Shown here in pieces: positions 1 to 8,602 of a stretch of 64,000 bases of DNA; position 1 is the first letter of the stretch; every line of letters begins with the position of its first letter. The notes beneath the pieces are model-generated. The model made no database searches. It was not told the origin of the DNA and worked only from the letters and a program-made list of their open reading frames with translations. The DNA lies in assembly GCF_033558715.1 (NCBI RefSeq), contig NZ_CP114606.1, positions 1,860,001 through 1,924,000 of the forward strand. The letters run 5' to 3'. This DNA is from Acinetobacter sp. YWS30-1 (GTDB taxonomy: Bacteria; Pseudomonadota; Gammaproteobacteria; Pseudomonadales; Moraxellaceae). Made by a program: the position numbers and the translations under genes.

Positions 1-939
1 CAAAAACTAGATGCTATCGCGCCGAATACGTATGCCTCTTTACGTAACCGTATTGCTGAAGATCTGGCACTTAGCCGTTTACGCCAGCAAGCAGTAAATT
101 CACGTATCCAGATCAGTGATCAGGATGTGAAAAACTTCCTGAATACACCGCAAGGTCAAGCTCTGTTAGGCAGCCAGGTACATGTTCTGCATTTACGTAT
201 AACCGGAGAAAATGCTCAACAGATTGCTGCGCAAGTAAGAAATGATTTAAGCAGCAGCAATGATATTCAGGCGATCAGCAAAAAATATTCAACTGGCGAT
301 ATTAAAGTAGATGCGTCTGATATGGGCGTGCGAAATTTATCAGAAATCCCAGGCGAACTCGCTGCACGTGTTTCTACTTTGCAAGCGGGTCAAACATCTG
401 AACTGATTCCTGCGGCAGATGGCGTGCATGTCCTGAAACTTTTAGAGCGTAAAGGTGGTGAGCAGAAAGCATTGGTTCCTCAGTACCAGACCCGTCATAT
501 TCTGATTCAAACATCAGAAGTGGTTAGCCCAGAAAATGCTAAACAGATGATTGATAGCTTATATACGCGTCTTAAGCAAGGTGAAGATTTTGCAGTATTG
601 GCGTCTACTTTCTCTAATGACACAGGTTCAGCGCGTGATGGCGGAAGTTTAGGCTGGGTCAGCCCAGGTGTCATGGTACCTGAATTTGAACAGCGTATGA
701 AAAGTACGCCAGTAGGTCAAATTAGTGAACCGTTCCAGTCACAATTTGGCTGGCATATCCTGCAAGTGACCGATACACGTCAACAGGATATGACTCAGGA
801 ATATCAGGAACGTATGGCACGCCAGATCCTGGGTGAACGCCAGTTTGATGCTGAGCTAGATAGCTGGTTACGTGAAACCCGTAGCAATGCCTATGTAGAA
901 ATCAAAGATCCTCAGCTAGATCCTAAACGCGCTCGTTAA
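1..939 (+). CDS. surA: Periplasmic chaperone / peptidyl-prolyl isomerase SurA, 3' part
   Basis: This is the C-terminal part of SurA, which escorts unfolded outer-membrane proteins across the periplasm. The frame is open from base 1, so the start and signal peptide lie outside the window. What is visible is the end of the N-terminal chaperone domain, a first degenerate parvulin domain, and a second well-conserved parvulin domain (about codons 160-265 of the visible part). The second contains the typical RHILI, GG-LGWV and QFGWHI motifs. The last helix returns to the chaperone domain. In related genomes surA follows lptD, which would lie just left of the window. A hairpin terminator follows the stop. 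Identification is by family motifs. Confidence 0.93.
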   Translation, partial: QKLDAIAPNTYASLRNRIAEDLALSRLRQQAVNSRIQISDQDVKNFLNTPQGQALLGSQVHVLHLRITGENAQQIAAQVRNDLSSSNDIQAISKKYSTGDIKVDASDMGVRNLSEIPGELAARVSTLQAGQTSELIPAADGVHVLKLLERKGGEQKALVPQYQTRHILIQTSEVVSPENAKQMIDSLYTRLKQGEDFAVLASTFSNDTGSARDGGSLGWVSPGVMVPEFEQRMKSTPVGQISEPFQSQFGWHILQVTDTRQQDMTQEYQERMARQILGERQFDAELDSWLRETRSNAYVEIKDPQLDPKRAR

Positions 940-952
940 TTTAAGAAAAGAA

Positions 953-975
953 AGCCAGCATAATGCTGGTTTTTT
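953..975 (+). terminator. Rho-independent terminator of surA
   Basis: CCAGCA pairs with TGCTGG around a TAA loop and is followed by a T run, 13 bases after the surA stop. Confidence 0.75.
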
Positions 976-1000
976 AATGGCTCAATTCTTTAAGCAATAA

Positions 1001-1025
1001 AAAAGCCTCTTATTAAGAGGCTTTT
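1001..1025 (-). terminator. Bidirectional terminator at the end of hfq
   Basis: An 11-bp stem (AAAAGCCTCTT with AAGAGGCTTTT) has A and T runs on both sides, so it can work in either direction. It lies just past the hfq stop and behind surA, separating the two convergent units. Confidence 0.85.
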
Positions 1026-1040
1026 TTATTTCAGATCCGA

Positions 1041-1562
1041 TTAACGATTGTTTTCGTCGTCAGAAGAATCTTCAAATTTTGAATCGTTATCAAAACCAGC
1101 GCCTTGACCACCGAAACCAGCGCCTTGACCACCAAAGCCAGCACCTTGACCACCGAAGCCGCCTTGACCGCCGAAGCCACCTTGACTACCGAAGCCACCT
1201 TGACCGCCGAAGCCTTGACCACCGAAGCCAGCGCCTTGACCGCCGAAGCCACCTTGACCACCGAAGCCACCAGCAGCGCCTTGACCACCGAAGCCACCCG
1301 CGCCACCTTGACCACCGAAGCCCGCACCTTGTGAACCAGCAGGAGCACCAGCTGGACGAGGGTTACGTGCAGGTACTACTGTAGAAATCGCATGTTTGTA
1401 AACCATTTGGCTTACTGTATTTTTTAATAATACAACGTATTGGTCAAAAGACTCGATGTGACCTTGTAATTTGATACCGTTTACCAGGAAGATAGAAACT
1501 GGAATACGTTCCTTACGGAGAGAATTCAAGAATGGATCTTGTAAAGTTTGACCTTTAGACAT
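1041..1562 (-). CDS. hfq: RNA chaperone Hfq with long glycine-rich tail
   Basis: Hfq pairs small RNAs with mRNAs as a hexameric Sm ring. The first 66 or so residues are the conserved Sm core ([15 protein letters not shown], then the Sm2 YKHAIST motif). The remaining hundred residues are a low-complexity tail of repeated GFGGQG units ending in an acidic [15 protein letters not shown] segment. The total of 173 aa is far above the roughly 100 aa of E. coli Hfq, but such tails are known in Acinetobacter. The start is well placed, with GGAG seven bases upstream. It lies downstream of miaA in the same direction, as in many gammaproteobacteria. The tail repeats create long spurious frames on the other strand. 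Confidence 0.97.
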   Translation of the reverse strand: MSKGQTLQDPFLNSLRKERIPVSIFLVNGIKLQGHIESFDQYVVLLKNTVSQMVYKHAISTVVPARNPRPAGAPAGSQGAGFGGQGGAGGFGGQGAAGGFGGQGGFGGQGAGFGGQGFGGQGGFGSQGGFGGQGGFGGQGAGFGGQGAGFGGQGAGFDNDSKFEDSSDDENNR

Positions 1563-1653
1563 GTTATAACTCCAAAAATTTAAAAATCAGCGCAAAAAAC
1601 TATCTCTATTTTTCAATTAAAAATTATAAAAAAGATAGTACTCAAATTTTGCT

Positions 1654-2598
1654 TTATCCGTAACAGTTTCGCAAGTCTTCTTGGGCCTGCTCGAGCGTAA
1701 AATATGTTGTAAATTTATGCTTTTCTTGCAAAGATCTCAACCAGGTATATTGACGTTTGGCAAGTTGTCGTGTCGCAAATAAAGCCTTATCCTCCATTTC
1801 CCGTTGTTTTTCATGACTTAGGTCACCTTTTTTTAAGAATTCTATGGCTTGGCGGTAACCTACTGAACGCATTGAGGGTAAATTTTCGTCAAAATCGTAT
1901 TTTCCCATTAATCCTTTAACTTCATTTAAAAATCCGTTTTTCCACATAATTTCAAGACGTTTTTCAATACGTTTGTGCAATTCTAACCGATCGGGCATTA
2001 AGGCATAATTATGAAAACTGTAACGATATGGTAAATTTTTTGGTTGTTCTGCTTGTAGTTTTGTAATCGGCTCACCTGTTAGCTTAAAAACCTCTAATGC
2101 ACGGATAATTCTCTGTTTATCACTGACTTTAAATTTCTGGCCTGCTAAAGGATCTACCTGACATAATTCAGCATACACCGCTTCCCACCCTTCACGAGCG
2201 GCTTTCTCTTCAATCTGGGCACGCACCGCATAATCTGCACTTGGTAAATTGTCAGACAAGCCTTCAAGTAAGGCCTTAAAATACAGCATGGTGCCACCCA
2301 CCAAAATTGGTGTTTTACCACGCGCATGAATATCATCAATCAGACGGCAAGCATCTTCGACAAAGTTTGCTGCAGAATAGACTTCGAGCGGGCTAATAAT
2401 ATCAATCAGATGATGCGGATAGCGCTCTAATTCCTCTTTAGAAGGTTTCGCTGTACCAATGTCCATTTCCCGATAAACTAGCGCAGAATCGACAGAAATC
2501 AGCTCAAAATGACCTTGCTCGTATAGTTCACATGCCAAAGCAGTTTTACCGCTTGCAGTTGGTCCCATTAAATTGATGACCGGCAGTTGATTGGACAT
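1654..2598 (-). CDS. miaA: tRNA dimethylallyltransferase MiaA
   Basis: MiaA transfers a dimethylallyl group to A37 of tRNAs that read codons starting with U. The P-loop [11 protein letters not shown] is near the N terminus, followed by the [16 protein letters not shown] and HHLIDI motifs and the central GGTMLY motif. The 314-aa length is normal for the family. The start lies 6 bases past the mutL stop, with GGAGAG in the end of mutL as ribosome site, so translation is probably coupled in the order tsaE-mutL-miaA-hfq. This is the classical gammaproteobacterial arrangement. Confidence 0.97.
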   Translation of the reverse strand: MSNQLPVINLMGPTASGKTALACELYEQGHFELISVDSALVYREMDIGTAKPSKEELERYPHHLIDIISPLEVYSAANFVEDACRLIDDIHARGKTPILVGGTMLYFKALLEGLSDNLPSADYAVRAQIEEKAAREGWEAVYAELCQVDPLAGQKFKVSDKQRIIRALEVFKLTGEPITKLQAEQPKNLPYRYSFHNYALMPDRLELHKRIEKRLEIMWKNGFLNEVKGLMGKYDFDENLPSMRSVGYRQAIEFLKKGDLSHEKQREMEDKALFATRQLAKRQYTWLRSLQEKHKFTTYFTLEQAQEDLRNCYG

Positions 2599-2604
2599 GT
2601 AAGG

Positions 2605-4575
2605 CTACTCTCCTCGAGCGAAAAGTTTATCAAGTTGAGACAATGGAAATGCTCGCCAGGTTGGACGACCATGATTACATTGGCTCGCAAATTCAGTTTG
2701 TTCCATCTGGCGCAGCAAAGCGTTCATTTCTGACAGACTCAACATTCGATGTGCACGTACTGCACCATGACAGGCCATACCTGCAAGAATCTGGTCACGT
2801 TTCTGCATTAAACCCTGTCCCTGATCATTAGGATCCAGATCATTCAATAATTCAGGGATCAAGGCATCAAAATCAGCTTTATGCAAAATGGCCGGTACGC
2901 CCCGTACAATGACCTGTTCATCACCATACTGGTCAATTTCCAGGCCTAAACGAGCGAGTTGATCTTTGAGCTCGTCAACACGCATGGCTTGCATACGACT
3001 AATGCTCACCACTTTAGGAATCAGCAATTGCTGGGATATCCAGAATTCCGGTTTATCCCAAGCCATTTTCATCTGTTGCAGCAGAATACGCTCATGCGCC
3101 GCATGCATATCTACGATGATTAGGCCTTCGGTGTTTTGCGCCAGAATATAAATACCATGCAGTTGGGCGATCGCAATCCCCAAAGGATGCTCATCTACTT
3201 TACTTTGTAAATGTGACTGAAATGTATCCGATGCTGAATTATTGATTTCCGGTTCAGTTTCTCTTAACGGCGCGAGATAACTTTTCAAGGCATTATTCAG
3301 CTGCTGTGAACCCGAATATGACTTATTATAATCCTGCGCATAATGCACAGTTTGTGGACCTGATAACTCGAAATCCGTTAACACATCAGAAGCTTCTTCT
3401 TCATGCTGACGATACGGAGATGTGACTGGAATAACCGGTTGAGTGGCTACGGACTGATGCAGGCTAAACTGCTCTTGATAGCGCGGCTGAGGTGTTATCG
3501 CAACAGCTTCAGACTCAGTTTTCATCGCCTCAGCCAGATCAGCACTCGCAGTCTGAAATTGCGCCAGAGTTTCCTTGGCATAGTGACGTACAAATTCATG
3601 TACTTCACGCTGGTTCAGGAAACGAATTTCGTGTTTGGTCGGATGTACATTGACATCGATGCTTTCTGGATCGATTTCCAGAAATAGTAAATAAGCGGCA
3701 TGCTGATGGCCATGCAGAATACCATCATAAGCCATACGCAAAGCGTGCGAAATGGTCTTGTCTTTAACGATCCGGCCATTCACATAGACATATTGCAGAT
3801 CGGCTTGAGCCCGTGCATCCGAAGGATGTCCGAGCCAGCCTGATAAACGCATATTGATACTGTCTGCATCAATCCAGTAAGCATTTTCAGTAAACTGACG
3901 GCCAAGTAATTGTTGCACACGTTGAAAACGCAAAGCACCACTATCGGCAACCGGCAAATTCAGCTTGATGGTTTGGTTATGTTCCAATACAAAGCGAATA
4001 TCGAAATGCGTTAAAGCCATACGGCGAACAATTTCTTCGATATGTCCAAATTCAGTGCCGGGCTTTTTCAGGAATTTGCGCCGCGCCGGAACATTGAAGA
4101 ATAAATCCTGCACCCGGATCTGGGTACCTTTGGAGGCTGCGACCGGTTGAATCTCCTGATGATCAAAAGCCGTGCCGTTCACTTCTACCTGATAGCCAAT
4201 GCCATCTTCATTCTGGCTACTGGTTAAAGTCAGACGAGACACTGCGGCAATCGAGGCCAGCGCTTCACCACGAAAGCCCAAACTGGTAATCGCATGCAGC
4301 TCTTCAGCTGTCTGAATCTTACTGGTCGCGTGACGCATTACGGCTAGTGGCAAATCTTCATAATGAATGCCTCGGCCATTATCAATGATTTCAATCAGCG
4401 TACTGCCGCCCTGTTCCACCCGGATGATCAGCTCGGTCGCACCTGCATCAATCGAGTTTTCCAGCAACTCCTTGACCACAGATGCAGGACGTTCAATCAC
4501 CTCACCTGCGGCAATCTGGTTCGCCAGCGCAGGATCAAGTGCACGGATACGGCGTATGCTTAAATCATCAACCAT
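2605..4575 (-). CDS. mutL: DNA mismatch repair protein MutL
   Basis: MutL is the GHL-type ATPase that links MutS mismatch recognition to strand incision and helicase loading. The N-terminal ATPase domain shows IAAGEVIERPASVVKEL, DNGRGI and GFRGEALASI. The C-terminal dimerisation domain covers roughly the last 190 residues, separated by a variable linker (about 350-460). No DQHAxxExxxE-type endonuclease motif is evident (DMHAAHERILL occurs in the dimerisation domain), and the C-terminal zinc-site pattern reads CHGAVRA. The ATG at 4575 overlaps the tsaE stop by 8 bases and is preferred to a GTG four codons earlier. It is 656 aa long. Confidence 0.96.
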   Translation of the reverse strand: MVDDLSIRRIRALDPALANQIAAGEVIERPASVVKELLENSIDAGATELIIRVEQGGSTLIEIIDNGRGIHYEDLPLAVMRHATSKIQTAEELHAITSLGFRGEALASIAAVSRLTLTSSQNEDGIGYQVEVNGTAFDHQEIQPVAASKGTQIRVQDLFFNVPARRKFLKKPGTEFGHIEEIVRRMALTHFDIRFVLEHNQTIKLNLPVADSGALRFQRVQQLLGRQFTENAYWIDADSINMRLSGWLGHPSDARAQADLQYVYVNGRIVKDKTISHALRMAYDGILHGHQHAAYLLFLEIDPESIDVNVHPTKHEIRFLNQREVHEFVRHYAKETLAQFQTASADLAEAMKTESEAVAITPQPRYQEQFSLHQSVATQPVIPVTSPYRQHEEEASDVLTDFELSGPQTVHYAQDYNKSYSGSQQLNNALKSYLAPLRETEPEINNSASDTFQSHLQSKVDEHPLGIAIAQLHGIYILAQNTEGLIIVDMHAAHERILLQQMKMAWDKPEFWISQQLLIPKVVSISRMQAMRVDELKDQLARLGLEIDQYGDEQVIVRGVPAILHKADFDALIPELLNDLDPNDQGQGLMQKRDQILAGMACHGAVRAHRMLSLSEMNALLRQMEQTEFASQCNHGRPTWRAFPLSQLDKLFARGE

Positions 4576-5044
4576 TTGGGAATTCACGCTCCAAAGCTTG
4601 CTGTAAAGCCAGATTAGAAGAAATCAGACTCGCGGTACGGGTCAGCTCATCTTCTGATTTTAAAATTTCAATAATTAAATCGGCTTGCGGGATTTCATCG
4701 CCACCCTTAGAAGGCCATTCAAATAAAAATAGCGCATTGGGAGTTTCTAAATAATCCCGGATTCCCATCAATTCAAGTTCATAAGGGTCATTGAGACGAT
4801 ATAAATCAAAATGAAAGATATCCTGACCATTCACCTGATACGGCTCCACCAGCGTATAAGTCGGACTTTTTACTGAGCCTTTATGACCGAGTTGTTGTAA
4901 GTAATAACGCGTCAGCGTGGTTTTCCCCGCACCCAAGTCACCAATCAGATATATAACGCCCGAAGAAAAATTATTTGCCAGAACTTTGGCCAGATTTTGG
5001 GTGTCATCTTCATGTTTTAAAGTGACATTAAATGAATAAGGCAT
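4568..5044 (-). CDS. tsaE: tRNA threonylcarbamoyladenosine biosynthesis ATPase TsaE
   Basis: TsaE powers the TsaBDE complex that makes t6A37 in ANN-reading tRNAs. The Walker A motif GDLGAGKTTLTRYYL, the SPTYTLVEPY motif and the HFDLYRL motif are all present in order. The frame is open further upstream, but the MPYSF start at 5044 gives 158 aa, the usual family length, and the upstream residues look non-coding. The stop overlaps mutL by 8 bases (ATGGTTGA), which suggests translational coupling. Confidence 0.95.
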   Translation of the reverse strand: MPYSFNVTLKHEDDTQNLAKVLANNFSSGVIYLIGDLGAGKTTLTRYYLQQLGHKGSVKSPTYTLVEPYQVNGQDIFHFDLYRLNDPYELELMGIRDYLETPNALFLFEWPSKGGDEIPQADLIIEILKSEDELTRTASLISSNLALQQALEREFPNG

Positions 5045-5173
5045 ATTACTCACGACATGATGAAAAAGAATAATTATGATAGCATCGCAACGCTTTAAAA
5101 GCCTATTCACCTCTGTGAGAAACTGTATTTTTTCACAGCATCCGTTCCAGACCAGAGATAGATCCACGTTGTG

Positions 5174-6082
5174 ATGACTTCGACTGTTGAATTTAGCCCA
5201 CCCATGCTGAATGGAGTTACGGCAAGTAAAGTATTCCTGCAAGTGACATCAGATTCACCCAAGACAGTCTATGCTTATCTCTGTGCACAATTTCCACATA
5301 TTGAGTCGAGCGAATGGCAATCCCGTTTCGATAATGGTCTGGTTTATGATGCTCAGGGCAACACCTTAAGCATCGAAAGTTCTTTTCAAGCAAATACTCA
5401 TTGTTTTTATTATCGTTTTTTGGCACACGAAGTGCATGTTCCTTTTCAGCATCAGATTCTGTTTGAGAATGAACATCTGCTGGTCGTTGATAAACCGCAT
5501 TTTCTGACCATGAGTCCTACTGGGCAATATGTACAGGAAACCTTGCTGGTACGCCTAAAACAGCAAACCGGAAATGAACATCTCACTCCAATTCATCGCT
5601 TAGATCGTGAAACGGCAGGTGTGGTGCTGATTTCAAAATGTGTGCAATCGCGTGGGGTTTATCAGCAAATGTTTGCGACTCGGCAAGTACAGAAAACTTA
5701 TCATGCGATTGCGGCTTATCGTGATGATTTAAGTTTTCCGCTCATCACAAAGCTGAAAATGGAAAAAGGCCAGCCCTTTTATACCATGCAGGTGGTAGAA
5801 GGAGAGCCTAATAGCGAAACCGAAATTCAATTGCTGCAACATGATCAGCAATGGGGCAAATATGAGCTAAAACCGCATACAGGAAAGCAGCATCAGTTAA
5901 GGGTACATTTAAGTCATTTGGGGATTCCGATCCAGAATGATCCTTTTTATCCGCAGGTTTCCCATAAGGCGGATGATGATTTTTCTGCACCGTTACAGCT
6001 ACTAGCCAAACACATTCAGTTTAGGGATCCCGTTACCCAAAAGCAGATGCAATTTAGCTCTGAACTTGAATTGACACTGTAA
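5174..6082 (+). CDS. RluA-family pseudouridine synthase
   Basis: The enzyme isomerises uridine to pseudouridine in RNA. The catalytic motif HRLDRETAGVVLIS holds the active-site Asp. The motif HQLRVHLSHLGIPIQND near the end is typical of the RluA family. The N-terminal hundred residues (QFPHIESSEWQSRFDNG and following) look like a degenerate S4-like region. The exact RNA target cannot be decided from sequence. It is divergent from tsaE with about 130 bases between them. GTG at 5171 or ATG at 5174 are both possible starts, and neither has a strong ribosome site. Confidence 0.9.
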   Translation: MTSTVEFSPPMLNGVTASKVFLQVTSDSPKTVYAYLCAQFPHIESSEWQSRFDNGLVYDAQGNTLSIESSFQANTHCFYYRFLAHEVHVPFQHQILFENEHLLVVDKPHFLTMSPTGQYVQETLLVRLKQQTGNEHLTPIHRLDRETAGVVLISKCVQSRGVYQQMFATRQVQKTYHAIAAYRDDLSFPLITKLKMEKGQPFYTMQVVEGEPNSETEIQLLQHDQQWGKYELKPHTGKQHQLRVHLSHLGIPIQNDPFYPQVSHKADDDFSAPLQLLAKHIQFRDPVTQKQMQFSSELELTL

Positions 6083-6195
6083 ATCTCTTGTCATTACAGA
6101 TTATTTTCTAAAAACGGCAACTTGAGGATTGAAATCCCGAAGTTATCGATTAGAATAAGGCGAAAAGTTAAGTAATTTAAAGCTTTGAAAATATT

Positions 6196-6543
6196 ATGAG
6201 AAAAACTGAAGTTTATCAAATTCGCCTGGATTCCCAAGAAAAGAAACAGGCATTTGCAGTATTTAAACAATTGGGGATTACGCCGGCTCAGGCAGTTCGT
6301 CTTTTTTTTAAACAGGTGGTTCTGACCAAATCAATCCCCTTCTCGATTGAAAATCAGAATATTAATCTGGAACAGCTGATCAAGTTACGCAAGCAGAAAC
6401 AGAATGAAATTAAGGCAGAACAAAGCTCAAGTCCAAGTGCTACAGCGATTCCAGCAGATCATCAGGAAATGAATCTGGATGATGATCATTTTGATTTATT
6501 TGAAGAACTGAATGCTATTTTAGGTGAAAGCGACAAAATTTAA
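6196..6543 (+). CDS. RelB/DinJ-like ribbon-helix-helix protein, apparently without toxin
   Basis: The first 60 residues resemble RelB/DinJ antitoxins. A basic strand (TEVYQIRLDSQEKKQAFAVF) is followed by the helix-turn-helix-like LGITPAQAVRLFFKQVV and the IPF segment typical of DinJ. The C-terminal half is charged, glutamine- and serine-rich, and probably flexible. The length of 115 aa is a little above the usual 80-95. No RelE/YafQ-type toxin frame lies next to it. The gene 100 bases downstream is a GNAT acetyltransferase. It could be a stand-alone regulator descended from an antitoxin. No convincing ribosome site precedes the ATG. Confidence 0.7.
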   Translation: MRKTEVYQIRLDSQEKKQAFAVFKQLGITPAQAVRLFFKQVVLTKSIPFSIENQNINLEQLIKLRKQKQNEIKAEQSSSPSATAIPADHQEMNLDDDHFDLFEELNAILGESDKI

Positions 6544-6642
6544 CATTGTTGCATTTACGAACAATTCTTAAGTTTCTCTCCTTTCAAACTTCGCTATGCT
6601 TGATGTTAATGATAAATAATAAAATTAACATGGAGTAAGCCG

Positions 6643-7086
6643 ATGATCGTGCGACGTGCCCAGTCAGAAGATCTACCTAACCTGGCCGTTTTATTTGATG
6701 AGTACCGTCAATTTTATGGTACTTCTTCCAATCTGGATTTATCTTACGAGTTTTTGAAACAGCGTTTTGAAGATGGTCAAACTGTCATTTTTATCAACAC
6801 CAAGGATGATATTTTTACCGGATTTATTCTGCTGTATTTAAGATTTTCCTCAGTCGCATGTTCTACCTATTATGTGCTGGACGATGTCTATATTAGCCCG
6901 CCTTATCGCCGGCATGGTGCAGCCAAGCAACTGATTGATACTGCTATTTTATTTGCCCGACATGAAAATGCGCTTCGAATCAGCCTGGAAACGCAAAAAA
7001 CCAATTATCAGTCACATAAACTTTATGAGTCACTTGGATTTATTCAGGACAATGAATTCGTGACATTCCATTGTTTCCTGAAATAA
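6643..7086 (+). CDS. GNAT-family N-acetyltransferase
   Basis: It transfers an acetyl group from acetyl-CoA to an amine of unknown identity. The family core is clear: VLDDVYISPPYRRHGAAKQL gives the acetyl-CoA pyrophosphate loop (R-R-H-G-A-A), and QSHKLYESLGF is the usual C-terminal motif B. The 147-aa length fits a single GNAT domain. GGAG lies 7-8 bases before the start. It looks like a housekeeping small-molecule or protein acetyltransferase rather than a tRNA-targeting TacT toxin, but the sequence does not settle this. Confidence 0.88.
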   Translation: MIVRRAQSEDLPNLAVLFDEYRQFYGTSSNLDLSYEFLKQRFEDGQTVIFINTKDDIFTGFILLYLRFSSVACSTYYVLDDVYISPPYRRHGAAKQLIDTAILFARHENALRISLETQKTNYQSHKLYESLGFIQDNEFVTFHCFLK

Positions 7087-7096
7087 ATACTAGACT

Positions 7097-7804
7097 TTAT
7101 CCGGTACGGAATTTTGCCTGTGCCACTTGTTCTGCGTCCAGATAGGTCCATTCCCCTATTGCCAGCTCATTCAAGGCCAACACACCAATCTGGGCACGAT
7201 GCAGCTGTTCCACTTTATTGCCAACAGCTGCCAGCATACGTTTCACCTGATGATAAACCCCTTGATGAATGGTCATTTGCAGACGATTGTCATCCAGACG
7301 GACAATATCTGTAGCAGCAAAGGTGCCTTTTTCATTTCTCAATTCCACACCCTGTTCAAGCTGTTGAATCTGTTCATCTGTCACGGGATCGGCAGTAGTC
7401 ATCTGATAAACTTTCGCCACATGTTTTTTGGGATGCGTCAATGCTTGTAGAAACTGACCATCATCGGTCAGCAATAACAGTCCAGTTGTATCTTGATCGA
7501 GACGACCTACACATTGAATTCCACGGTTTAACAAGGTGTCATCAAACAGATCAAATACACTGAAATGATGGGTAGCCTGATGTGAACACTCATAATCTTG
7601 AGGCTTATTGAGCGCAATATATACTTTTTCCCAATAGCGATATTCATGACCATAGACGCTAAAGGTTAGATCTTGCAGATTCAGCTTATGCTTGGGATTA
7701 TCAATGATTTCATTCTGAATCGAAACAGCACCATTTTTAATCAGTTGCTGACAATGTTTTCGTGAACCGAAACCTTGTGATTGCAACATTTTTTCCAATA
7801 GCAT
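7097..7804 (-). CDS. rsuA: 16S rRNA pseudouridine(516) synthase, RsuA family
   Basis: RsuA-type enzymes make pseudouridine in 16S rRNA. The N-terminal S4 domain (MLLEKMLQSQGFGSRKHCQQLI) is followed by the catalytic motif CVGRLDQDTTGLLLLTDDG with its active-site Asp, the KVYQ motif and the late YHQVKRMLAAVGN motif. The 235-aa length is close to E. coli RsuA. RluE/RluF-like paralogues cannot be fully excluded. It converges with the acetyltransferase gene, with only 10 bases between the stops. Confidence 0.88.
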   Translation of the reverse strand: MLLEKMLQSQGFGSRKHCQQLIKNGAVSIQNEIIDNPKHKLNLQDLTFSVYGHEYRYWEKVYIALNKPQDYECSHQATHHFSVFDLFDDTLLNRGIQCVGRLDQDTTGLLLLTDDGQFLQALTHPKKHVAKVYQMTTADPVTDEQIQQLEQGVELRNEKGTFAATDIVRLDDNRLQMTIHQGVYHQVKRMLAAVGNKVEQLHRAQIGVLALNELAIGEWTYLDAEQVAQAKFRTG

Positions 7805-7940
7805 CTGTCTGAACCTGTTTATACGAACGATAGGCGCATTCTATACTGAAAACTAGCCAGATTCATTTCTTGTAGAGCATTCTCCCTTTAAATGGCTAAA
7901 AAGCCTATAATCCTGTGACTTTTCATTTTTTTATCTCCTC

Positions 7941-8393
7941 ATGTCCCAACTTGATTTGAATCTGCTTGTTCTTCTGGTTCTACTGGCTTGCGGTATTTTT
8001 AGTCATAATACTGCTGTGACTATTGCTGCGGCCGTGTTGATCGTATTAAAAATCACGCCTCTCAATGAACTCTTACCTTATGTACAGCAACATGGCCTAA
8101 ATATCGGGATCATTATTTTAACCATTGGCGTATTGGCTCCGATTGCTAGCGGGAAAATTCCCGGTGAAAGTATTCTTAAATCTTTCCTAAGCTGGAAATC
8201 TTTACTAGCAATTGCAATCGGTCTATTTGTTGCCTGGCTTGGTGGACGTGGGGTGAAACTGATGTCGAGTCAGCCTGATGTCGTTGCAGGTCTATTAATT
8301 GGTACAGTCGCAGGTGTCGCGGTACTTCGTGGTGTCCCTGTCGGGCCATTAATTGCGGCCGGGATTTTATCGTTATTGATTGGAACGCAATAA
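7941..8393 (+). CDS. DUF441 family (YeaL-like) inner-membrane protein
   Basis: A 150-aa hydrophobic protein with four or five membrane segments (about residues 5-35, 50-70, 85-105 and 115-148). Glycine-rich motifs such as [14 protein letters not shown] and [10 protein letters not shown] are typical of DUF441/YeaL. The function of the family is unknown. It starts at an ATG shortly after a weak purine stretch and reads away from rsuA. Confidence 0.85.
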   Translation: MSQLDLNLLVLLVLLACGIFSHNTAVTIAAAVLIVLKITPLNELLPYVQQHGLNIGIIILTIGVLAPIASGKIPGESILKSFLSWKSLLAIAIGLFVAWLGGRGVKLMSSQPDVVAGLLIGTVAGVAVLRGVPVGPLIAAGILSLLIGTQ

Positions 8394-8473
8394 GCCTTTA
8401 ACCATGATTGTGCAATATTCTTAAAAATTAACATTCTAAAATTATGAACTGCAAAGTATTAAATCACATGATC

Positions 8474-8564
8474 AGCGACATGGATGTCGCTCGTTGGATT
8501 GAGGTACAGGATGTACCTTCAATCCAACAAAAGATTTTTGTTACTTTTGATCTTTCAAAAGTAA
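8474..8564. repeat. Three consecutive hairpin-forming inverted repeats
   Basis: Three stems stand side by side: AGCGACAT/ATGTCGCT around GG (8474-8491), a 15-16 bp near-perfect stem from GTTGGATTG to CAATCCAAC (8493-8528), and a perfect 10-bp stem TTACTTTTGA/TCAAAAGTAA around TCTT (8541-8564). None has a terminator-type T run. A 46-codon frame (8444-8584, plus strand) runs through all three but has no ribosome site. This looks like a composite palindromic intergenic repeat rather than a gene. Confidence 0.7.
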
Positions 8565-8602
8565 AAGCTCAGGTTAAATACTAAAATTTAAAAACTCAAA
8601 TT

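Noticed and set aside
1031..1384. Long frames on both strands inside the hfq repeat tail
   Set aside because: They arise from the GFGGQG codon repeats and give low-complexity Ala/Val or Arg/His proteins without ribosome sites.
4482..4754. Plus-strand frame over mutL and tsaE
   Set aside because: Shadow of two well-identified genes on the other strand.
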